DNA from: Plasmopara viticola
Lineage: Eukaryota; Oomycota; Peronosporomycetes; Peronosporales; Peronosporaceae
NCBI GenBank assembly: GCA_001695595.3
Contig: MBPM02000017.1
Coordinates: 868,001-932,000, forward strand
DNA: 64,000 bases
Direction of reading: 5' to 3'
Shown here: in pieces, positions 56,064-64,000 of the stretch
Layout of the letters: every line of letters starts with the position of its first letter
Position numbering within the stretch: position 1 is the stretch's first letter
Position numbers and translations under genes: made by a program
Notes under the pieces: generated by a model
Seen by the model: only the letters and a program-made list of their open reading frames with translations
The model's database searches: none
What the model was told of the DNA's origin: nothing

Positions 56064-59000
56064 ATGAGCCCAATAACGAACCCGAACGAGATCCTCAGCG
56101 ACGACAACTACTTCCTGTGGGAGTTTAACGCCCGCATGGCATTGGCCAGGAAGGACCTCCTCGACCATCTCGAGGTGAAGCCAGAAGACGCAGTGAACGC
56201 CCCCGCCCAATGGAAAGCCGCCGATGTGAAGGCGCTGGCTGTGGTGTCGAAGCTGTTGAGTCCAACGTACCAGATGATGGTGAGGGAAGCCAATTCTGCA
56301 TGGGAAGCATGGCAAATTCTGCGTGCATTTTTCATGAAGCAGAGTCTGCACAACCGTGTGCAGCTGCGCAAGCAACTCCACGAGTTCGCGATGGCCAGTG
56401 GTGGGAGTCTCATGGAGCATCTGGTGCAGTTCGATGAATTGTGTGCGAAGTTGGCTGCGGTTGGTGACGCTCTGCCTGAAGAGGAGAAGCTGGTGATCCT
56501 CCTTGGTAGTGTGCCAAGTGAGTACGACGCGATGGTGCGGCTCATCGAAGTGCGCGACCGTGTGACACTTCTGGATGCGAAAGAGATGCTCCGACGCGAA
56601 TATGAGATGATTCAGAAACGCGAGGTGAAGGAGCAAGCATTCAAGGCGACGGTGAGTGATAATGGTGGAAGGTTCCAGAATGGGCGTGGAGGCCGACGTG
56701 GACGAAATGCCAAGAGACACGGACGCAAAGGGCATAATGGTGGTGACAAGAAGGAGTTCAAGGGCCGATGCTATGAATGCCACGAAGCTGGCCACAAGAA
56801 ACAAGATTGCCCGAGGCTGAAGGGCAATGCCGGTGGTTCGGAGTTCGCGTTCTCCGCTATGACCGCTGGTGGTGAGCGATCGTCCACCTGGCTCCTTGAT
56901 AGTGGAGCCAGCTCGCATATGACTACGGATCGGAATGATTTTTCGGAATACCGCCCGCTTACAGAACCAATCGAGATCATGGTGGCAAATGGCCAGCGAG
57001 TTGCCGCCATAGGTATGGGTACCGTGCGAGTTAACTTTACCGGAGGCGTGCGGGTGAAGTTGACGGATGTTCTCCACGTTCAGAAATTGGACCGAAAGCT
57101 ACTGTCGGTTCCTGCACTCATGTCCAAGAATCTCGCTGTGCAATTCGACAAGACCGGTGCCTCCATTTTGCAGAATGGCCGTGTTGTTGTTCGAGTCCCT
57201 CGGATTGGGAAACTGTACGCGTGTGAACTAAAGTACAGAACGGAAGGCAACGCGTATACGGCATTTGATGGTGAGTCAATGATAAAGCCTACGAAGTCAT
57301 TCACGCGCGCCTGGGGCACGTCTCCGATACCAAGCTAAAGCTAGTTGCTAGCGCGTGCGATGGTATCCCCCCTATGGCTTTGTCTCAATCGGATGGTGGT
57401 GTCTGCGGTGGCTGTGCGCAAGGAAAAATGACCACAAGCTCGTACGCGCACCAATCGGGTAGCGAGATAAAGACAGGTCGCCCATTCGAGATTGTGCACA
57501 CGGATGTGATGGGGCCAATAAAACCGAAGTCCAAGGGTGGTGCGGTATACATCGTGGTCTTCGTGGACGACTTCAGCCGAGAAGTGTTCGTCAACTTCAT
57601 CAAGCAGAAGTCTGAAGTGTTCGATTGCTTCAAGGCATTCTGCACTCAGGTTAAGGTGCAACACGGCTGCAAGGTGATGTGTGTTCGTAGTGACAACGGT
57701 GGTGAATATGTGAGCAAGCGCTTCGGCAAGTTCTGTGCGTCCAAAGGGATCATTCACCAGACGAGTGCGCCATACAGCCCCCAGCAAAATGGGACCGCTG
57801 AGCGTATGAACCGGACACTAGCTGACATGGCCCGGTCGATGCTACACTACATGCGAGTGGACCGTGTGTGGTGGGCTGAAGCGTTTCGGACTGCAGCTTA
57901 CATCGTCAACCGTATCCCGAATACTGCGCGACCGGATCAGAGCCCCCTCGAAGTATTAACCGGAAAGCGCCAGTCACTCGAAGACCTTCGTGTATTTGGT
58001 GCTCGTGGCTACGTACATGTTGACAAGCCAAACGTAGGCAAACTTGATCCTCGAGCTCACCGTTGCCTCTTCCTTGGATACGCTGATGGTTCGAAAGCGT
58101 ATCGTGTGTGGGATTACGACGACGAGCGCATCGTGATTTCGCGATCGGTGCATCTGAATGAGCGACCACCAGACACGTTCCAAGCCGTCAGTGATGACTC
58201 AAGTTGCTTTCCTTGGGTGGTTAGCATCAATGATCACGATTCCGTGAGTTATATTCCGCCACCGCGACCAGTGAATGAGAACGACCATGATGCAACTGCG
58301 GATGTCGACGATGCCGCCGACGTTGAAATGGAAGAAGTGCCCCCTACCGATGCTCAAATCTCACCCGTTCCTACTGATGCTTTGGACAGGGGGAGTAACA
58401 GCCAGATGCAAGTTGTCCAGCGCATCAGTCCTTCCACTGCTACCGAAGATCAGCAGATGCAGCTCGCCCAGCGTCCTGATTGCGATATCGTCCCGCACTC
58501 ACAACATCTAAGTCGGTCGATCGATCGCCCCGCCATCGTCCAGCATCTCAACCCGAGCCTTGACCTCGTCCGTGCTGCCGGATGTGATCCGTGCGCACCG
58601 TCAGCAATAATCCCTCATGGTGAAGGTGTTGGCGTCGGCTTCGATGCATCAGAGAATCGCATAGTGTTCAGTGGTGGTTCCATTCGCCCTCGATCGATCA
58701 CGTATGAACAACCGCGTCTACTGACTGATGGAGATATGCCTTTGCATCTTGGTGGCGCTGAAAATGACGATGAGCCAGAACCAGAAAGCAAGCGACCACG
58801 CCTGGATGAGTACGAAATTGCGTTGGCGGTGTCTGAGCTGCCTACATCATACGCTGAAGCAATGGCGGCCCCTGACGCTCCACAATGGAAGGAAGCTATA
58901 CGTGCTGAGATTCGGTCGCATGTGCGGAGCCACACGTGGGACATGGTGCGACGACCTCAAGGAAACAAGGTGATCGGATGCAAATGGGTATTCGCGAAGA

Positions 59001-60412
59001 AGTACGACGAGAATGGAGCGGTTAAGCGATACAAGGCACGTCTAGTCGCTCGAGGTTTCCTCCAGACTCGCGGCATAGACTATACCCACACATACTCACC
59101 AGTGGCAAGCATGAACACGATCCGGGTCTTTCTCGCATTGTGCTGCTCTCGACGCCTCATGATTCGCCAGTTTGACATTGAGACCGCATTTCTAAATGGA
59201 AAGCTTGACGAAACAGTGTTTATGAATCCCCCTGAAGGAGTGAATGTGGCGCCGGAATTGGTTTGCAGACTCCGCCGCAGCCTCTATGGACTCAAGCAAG
59301 CTGCAGCTGTGTGGCACCGTACCATCCGCGACGTGTTCAAGCGTCTCGGTTTCAAACAGTGTCGAGCTGATCCTTGTCTCTTCGTTCGACGAGATGACAG
59401 TGACCCAGCGGCCGCGGTTTTTGTGGTGCTCTACGTAGACGATCTACTTGTTGGCTGCAAAACAGAGGAACAAGCGCGATCCGTGTGTACTGGTCTCGCG
59501 TCGCACTTCACGGTCAAATCACTCGGTGATGCTCGTTTCGTTCTCGGGATGGAAGTACTTCACGATCGGAAACGTGGTGAAATGGTGGTGAAGCAATCTC
59601 AGTTTATAACCAAGTTGCTCGAGCGTTTTGGTCAAGTATCTGCTCATGGTGTCCGCAACCCAATGGTAATTGGTCAAGATCTCAGCCCATCCGACAAGCA
59701 CGGTGTATGCACAGACAAAAATAAGTACCGCGAACTAATCGGATCAATGCTGTACGTTGCCAATGCCACACGTCCCGACATTGGCTACGTGCTGTCGATA
59801 CTCTCTCAGTACCTCGATACGCCGCGTGAGATGCATTGGAATGCTGCGCTACGTGTACTTCGCTACCTCAAGGCCACTCTTTCGATCGGCATCCACTACA
59901 CGGCAAAGGGCAAGAATATCGTGACATACTGCGACGCGAACTGGGGTGGTGATAAGGAGACGCGACGCTCGACGTCTGGTGTGATGGTGAAGATGGCTGA
60001 CGGTCCGGTCATCTACAAGAGCAAGCGTCAAGCGACCGTCGCATTATCAACTGCTGAAGCCGAGTACATGGCTCTCGCACTTACCGCTCAAGAAGTACTG
60101 TGGCTGCGTTTCCTCCTCACAGAGATGGGTGTAAACGTGTCGAGTGCGTCGACGATCTACATGGACAACCAGTCGGCGATTAGTATGGCAACTAACCACG
60201 GATACACCCCACGCGCCAAGCACATCGACCTCCGAGCTCACTTCGTCCGTGACTACGTCGAGAAGGGCACCATCAAGGTGGAGTACGTACCATCGGAGTC
60301 TCAGCTAGCGGATATGTTAACGAAGGCCATTCCGACGCCGCGCTTTGTGGAGCTTCGTGACGCATGCGGACTTGTGGACTGTCAAGTTGAGGGGGAGTGT
60401 AACGGCCTCTAA
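56064..60412 (+). pseudogene. Copia gag-pol copy 21, full length, one single-base deletion
   Basis: Complete unit from the PBS ATG to the normal stop with every domain. The only break is a missing A near 57278 (GAGTCAAATG reduced to GAGTCAATG) between protease and the pre-integrase domain. Both flanking LTRs are complete (180 and 179 bp) and near-identical, so apart from that base this would be a full autonomous element. A one-base assembly error is a realistic alternative. Confidence 0.93.
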
Positions 60413-60576
60413 TTGGGTGTCCCACAGTATGTGCCAACTTGACATATAAGAGAAATAGTACATTCTAGAATATCGAGACAGAAGAACACGTGGCTACAAG
60501 TGAGTAAGAGCCTATAGTTTTCTTTATTCCTATGAATTTACTTTCCATTTTGCACTGCGACAATCACATTGTTATA
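60398..60576 (+). repeat. Copia LTR between copies 21 and 22, 179 bp
   Basis: Complete; one base missing (AGTACATTC for AGTCACATTC). Followed by an intact PBS at 60577-60588. Confidence 0.92.
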
Positions 60577-60580
60577 GGTT

Positions 60581-63500
60581 ATGAGCCCAATAACGAACCC
60601 GAACGAGATCCTCAGCGACGACAACTACTTCCTGTGGGAGTTTAACGCCCGCATGGCATTGGCCAGGAAGGACCTCCTCGACCATCTCGAGGTGAAGCCA
60701 GAAGACGCAGTGAACGCCCCCGCCCAATGGAAAGCCGCCGATGTGAAGGCGCTGGCTGTGGTGTCGAAGCTGTTGAGTCCAACGTACCAGATGATGGTGA
60801 GGGAAGCCAATTCTGCATGGGAAGCATGGCAAATTCTGCGTGCATTTTTCATGAAGCAGAGTCTGCACAACCGTGTGCAGCTGCGCAAGCAACTCCACGA
60901 GTTCGCGATGGCCAGTGGTGGGAGTCTCATGGAGCATCTGGTGCAGTTCGATGAATTGTGTGCGAAGTTGGCTGCGGTTGGTGACGCTCTGCCTGAAGAG
61001 GAGAAGCTGGTGATCCTCCTTGGTAGTGTGCCAAGTGAGTACGACGCGATGGTGCGGCTCATCGAAGTGCGCGACCGTGTGACACTTCTGGATGCGAAAG
61101 AGATGCTCCGACGCGAATATGAGATGATTCAGAAACGCGAGGTGAAGGAGCAAGCATTCAAGGCGACGGTGAGTGATAATGGTGGAAGGTTCCAGAATGG
61201 GCGTGGAGGCCGACGTGGACGAAATGCCAAGAGACACGGACGCAAAGGGCATAATGGTGGTGACAAGAAGGAGTTCAAGGGCCGATGCTATGAATGCCAC
61301 GAAGCTGGCCACAAGAAACAAGATTGCCCGAGGCTGAAGGGCAATGCCGGTGGTTCGGAGTTCGCGTTCTCCGCTATGACCGCTGGTGGTGAGCGATCGT
61401 CCACCTGGCTCCTTGATAGTGGAGCCAGCTCGCATATGACTACGGATCGGAATGATTTTTCGGAATACCGCCCGCTTACAGAACCAATCGAGATCATGGT
61501 GGCAAATGGCCAGCGAGTTGCCGCCATAGGTATGGGTACCGTGCGAGTTAACTTTACCGGAGGCGTGCGGGTGAAGTTGACGGATGTTCTCCACGTTCAG
61601 AAATTGGACCGAAAGCTACTGTCGGTTCCTGCACTCATGTCCAAGAATCTCGCTGTGCAATTCGACAAGACCGGTGCCTCCATTTTGCAGAATGGCCGTG
61701 TTGTTGTTCGAGTCCCTCGGATTGGGAAACTGTACGCGTGTGAACTAAAGTACAGAACGGAAGGCAACGCGTATACGGCATTTGATGGTGAGTCAAGTGA
61801 TAAAGCCTACGAAGTCATTCACGCGCGCCTGGGGCACGTCTCCGATACCAAGCTAAAGCTAGTTGCTAGCGCGTGCGATGGTATCCCCCCTATGGCTTTG
61901 TCTCAATCGGATGGTGGTGTCTGCGGTGGCTGTGCGCAAGGAAAAATGACCACAAGCTCGTACGCGCACCAATCGGGTAGCGAGATAAAGACAGGTCGCC
62001 CATTCGAGATTGTGCACACGGATGTGATGGGGCCAATAAAACCGAAGTCCAAGGGTGGTGCGGTATACATCGTGGTCTTCGTGGACGACTTCAGCCGAGT
62101 AGTGTTCGTCAACTTCATCAAGCAGAAGTCTCAAGTGTTCGATTGCTTCAAGGCATTCTGCACTCAGGTTAAGGTGCAACACGGCTGCAAGGTGATGTGT
62201 GTTCGTAGTGACAACGGTGGTGAATATGTGAGCAAGCGCTTCGGCAAGTTCTGTGCGTCCAAAGGGATCATTCACCAGACGAGTGCGCCATACAGCCCCC
62301 AGCAAAATGGGACCGCTGAGCGTATGAACCGGACACTAGCTGACATGGCCCGGTCGATGCTACACTACATGCGAGTGGACCGTGTGTGGTGGGCTGAAGC
62401 GTTTCGGACTGCAGCTTACATCGTCAACCGTATCCCGAATACTGCGCGACCGGATCAGAGCCCCCTCGAAGTATTAACCGGAAAGCGCCAGTCACTCGAA
62501 GACCTTCGTGTATTTGGTGCTCGTGGCTACGTACATGTTGACAAGCCAAACGTAGGCAAACTTGATCCTCGAGCTCACCGTTGCCTCTTCCTTGGATACG
62601 CTGATGGTTCGAAAGCGTATCGTGTGTGGGATTACGACGACGAGCGCATCGTGATTTCGCGATCGGTGCATCTGAATGAGCGACCACCAGACACGTTCCA
62701 AGCCGTCAGTGATGACTCAAGTTGCTTTCCTTGGGTGGTTAGCATCAATGATCACGATTCCGTGAGTTATATTCCGCCACCGCGACCAGTGAATGAGAAC
62801 GACCATGATGCAACTGCGGATGTCGACGATGCCGCCGACGTTGAAATGGAAGAAGTGCCCCCTACCGATGCTCAAATCTCACCCGTTCCTACTGATGCTT
62901 TGGACAGGGGGAGTAACAGCCAGATGCAAGTTGTCCAGCGCATCAGTCCTTCCACTGCTACCGAAGATCAGCAGATGCAGCTCGCCCAGCGTCCTGATTG
63001 CGATATCGTCCCGCACTCACAACATCTAAGTCGGTCGATCGATCGCCCCGCCATCGTCCAGCATCTCAACCCGAGCCTTGACCTCGTCCGTGCTGCCGGA
63101 TGTGATCCGTGCGCACCGTCAGCAATAATCCCTCATGGTGAAGGTGTTGGCGTCGGCTTCGATGCATCAGAGAATCGCATAGTGTTCAGTGGTGGTTCCA
63201 TTCGCCCTCGATCGATCACGTATGAACAACCGCGTCTACTGACTGATGGAGATATGCCTTTGCATCTTGGTGGCGCTGAAAATGACGATGAGCCAGAACC
63301 AGAAAGCAAGCGACCACGCCTGGATGAGTACGAAATTGCGTTGGCGGTGTCTGAGCTGCCTACATCATACGCTGAAGCAATGGCGGCCCCTGACGCTCCA
63401 CAATGGAAGGAAGCTATACGTGCTGAGATTCGGTCGCATGTGCGGAGCCACACGTGGGACATGGTGCGACGACCTCAAGGAAACAAGGTGATCGGATGCA

Positions 63501-64000
63501 AATGGGTATTCGCGAAGAAGTACGACGAGAATGGAGCGGTTAAGCGATACAAGGCACGTCTAGTCGCTCGAGGTTTCCTCCAGACTCGCGGCATAGACTA
63601 TACCCACACATACTCACCAGTGGCAAGCATGAACACGATCCGGGTCTTTCTCGCATTGTGCTGCTCTCGACGCCTCATGATTCGCCAGTTTGACATTGAG
63701 ACCGCATTTCTAAATGGAAAGCTTGACGAAACAGTGTTTATGAATCCCCCTGAAGGAGTGAATGTGGCGCCGGAATTGGTTTGCAGACTCCGCCGCAGCC
63801 TCTATGGACTCAAGCAAGCTGCAGCTGTGTGGCACCGTACCATCCGCGACGTGTTCAAGCGTCTCGGTTTCAAACAGTGTCGAGCTGATCCTTGTCTCTT
63901 CGTTCGACGAGATGACAGTGACCCAGCGGCCGCGGTTTTTGTGGTGCTCTACGTAGACGATCTACTTGTTGGCTGCAAAACAGAGGAACAAGCGCGATCC
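60581..64000 (+). CDS. Copia gag-pol copy 22, open to the window end (first 1140 codons)
   Basis: Starts at the PBS ATG and shows no interruption up to the window edge: Gag, CCHC knuckle, protease DSGAS, pre-integrase HxRLGH/CxxC, integrase D,D35E, acidic linker and RT including FDIETAFLNG and the YVDD motif near 63949-63960. The last part of RT and all of RNase H lie outside. Together with the complete LTR upstream this is a candidate active copy. It is mosaic: LSQSDGGVCGGC as in copy 9, but SRVVFVNF and KSQVF as in copy 2. Confidence 0.92.
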   Translation, partial: MSPITNPNEILSDDNYFLWEFNARMALARKDLLDHLEVKPEDAVNAPAQWKAADVKALAVVSKLLSPTYQMMVREANSAWEAWQILRAFFMKQSLHNRVQLRKQLHEFAMASGGSLMEHLVQFDELCAKLAAVGDALPEEEKLVILLGSVPSEYDAMVRLIEVRDRVTLLDAKEMLRREYEMIQKREVKEQAFKATVSDNGGRFQNGRGGRRGRNAKRHGRKGHNGGDKKEFKGRCYECHEAGHKKQDCPRLKGNAGGSEFAFSAMTAGGERSSTWLLDSGASSHMTTDRNDFSEYRPLTEPIEIMVANGQRVAAIGMGTVRVNFTGGVRVKLTDVLHVQKLDRKLLSVPALMSKNLAVQFDKTGASILQNGRVVVRVPRIGKLYACELKYRTEGNAYTAFDGESSDKAYEVIHARLGHVSDTKLKLVASACDGIPPMALSQSDGGVCGGCAQGKMTTSSYAHQSGSEIKTGRPFEIVHTDVMGPIKPKSKGGAVYIVVFVDDFSRVVFVNFIKQKSQVFDCFKAFCTQVKVQHGCKVMCVRSDNGGEYVSKRFGKFCASKGIIHQTSAPYSPQQNGTAERMNRTLADMARSMLHYMRVDRVWWAEAFRTAAYIVNRIPNTARPDQSPLEVLTGKRQSLEDLRVFGARGYVHVDKPNVGKLDPRAHRCLFLGYADGSKAYRVWDYDDERIVISRSVHLNERPPDTFQAVSDDSSCFPWVVSINDHDSVSYIPPPRPVNENDHDATADVDDAADVEMEEVPPTDAQISPVPTDALDRGSNSQMQVVQRISPSTATEDQQMQLAQRPDCDIVPHSQHLSRSIDRPAIVQHLNPSLDLVRAAGCDPCAPSAIIPHGEGVGVGFDASENRIVFSGGSIRPRSITYEQPRLLTDGDMPLHLGGAENDDEPEPESKRPRLDEYEIALAVSELPTSYAEAMAAPDAPQWKEAIRAEIRSHVRSHTWDMVRRPQGNKVIGCKWVFAKKYDENGAVKRYKARLVARGFLQTRGIDYTHTYSPVASMNTIRVFLALCCSRRLMIRQFDIETAFLNGKLDETVFMNPPEGVNVAPELVCRLRRSLYGLKQAAAVWHRTIRDVFKRLGFKQCRADPCLFVRRDDSDPAAAVFVVLYVDDLLVGCKTEEQARS

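Larger units (their letters stand above)
47071..64000 (+). mobile_element. Head-to-tail array of four Copia units sharing single LTRs
   Basis: LTR stub 47071-47101, gag-pol, LTR 51366-51544, gag-pol, LTR 55880-56059, gag-pol, LTR 60398-60576, gag-pol to the window end. Successive LTR starts are 4514 and 4518 bp apart, matching one LTR plus one internal region. Each internal region has its own PBS and polypurine tract. No target-site duplications separate the units, so they did not arise as independent insertions next to each other. Confidence 0.92.

Noticed and set aside
1..64000. Prokaryotic-type features (CRISPR array, operons, defence islands, insertion sequences)
   Set aside because: Repeats are kilobase-scale retrotransposon units or LTRs. 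There are no short regularly spaced repeats with unique spacers and no bacterial gene families.

Overview
This 64-kb window is almost entirely one retrotransposon family. About 97.5% of it (all except roughly 3287-4875) is made of full, truncated or rearranged copies of a single Ty1/Copia LTR retrotransposon with the order Gag-protease-integrase-reverse transcriptase-RNase H. I see no host gene, tRNA, rRNA, CRISPR array or prokaryotic system. The complete unit is about 4.52 kb: a 180-bp LTR (TGTAAC...GTTATA), a 12-nt primer-binding site (PBS) complementary to the anticodon arm of initiator tRNA-Met, one 1449-codon gag-pol ORF and a polypurine tract. The element is very compact: the first ATG lies inside the PBS, and the last four codons plus the stop lie inside the 3' LTR.

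Layout (strand of the element in brackets): 1-3286 (+) copy ending in an LTR; 3287-4875 the only non-element DNA, AT-rich; 4876-6902 (+) copy lacking reverse transcriptase; 6903-15250 (-) two copies sharing one LTR; 15251-17678 (+); 17679-19987 (-); 19988-32683 (+), including the only complete intact copy at 24039-28604; 32684-32851 (-) small fragment; 32852-35361 (+); 35362-38082 (-); 38083-41443 (+); 41444-43940 (-) an old, degenerate copy; 43941-44052 (+) and 44054-47076 (-), forming a near-perfect palindrome; 47071-64000 (+) a head-to-tail array of four units sharing single LTRs, running off the window. Orientation switches twelve times. Nearly every switch falls inside element sequence at 3-8 nt of microhomology or at a palindrome.

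Organism: an eukaryote. A dense, almost pure cluster of one Copia family recalls the CoLT (Copia-like transposon) clusters reported at centromeres of the oomycete Phytophthora sojae and found in related oomycetes. The LTR also carries a match resembling the oomycete Inr/FPR core promoter. My leading inference is therefore an oomycete centromeric or pericentromeric CoLT-type cluster. This rests on recalled literature and architecture, not on a database match, and it is not proven by the sequence.

How the parts work together: the LTR promoter would drive a genomic RNA. Initiator tRNA-Met, probably as an internal fragment as in Drosophila copia, would prime minus-strand cDNA at the PBS. The gag-pol polyprotein would be cut by its own protease. 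RT/RNase H would make cDNA, with plus-strand priming at the polypurine tract, and integrase would insert it. Only the copy at 24223-28572 has a complete open gag-pol here; the copy starting at 60581 is open to the window end. Others may serve as recombination substrate or centromere scaffold. Nearly all frame breaks are single-base deletions in otherwise pristine copies, so some may be assembly errors.
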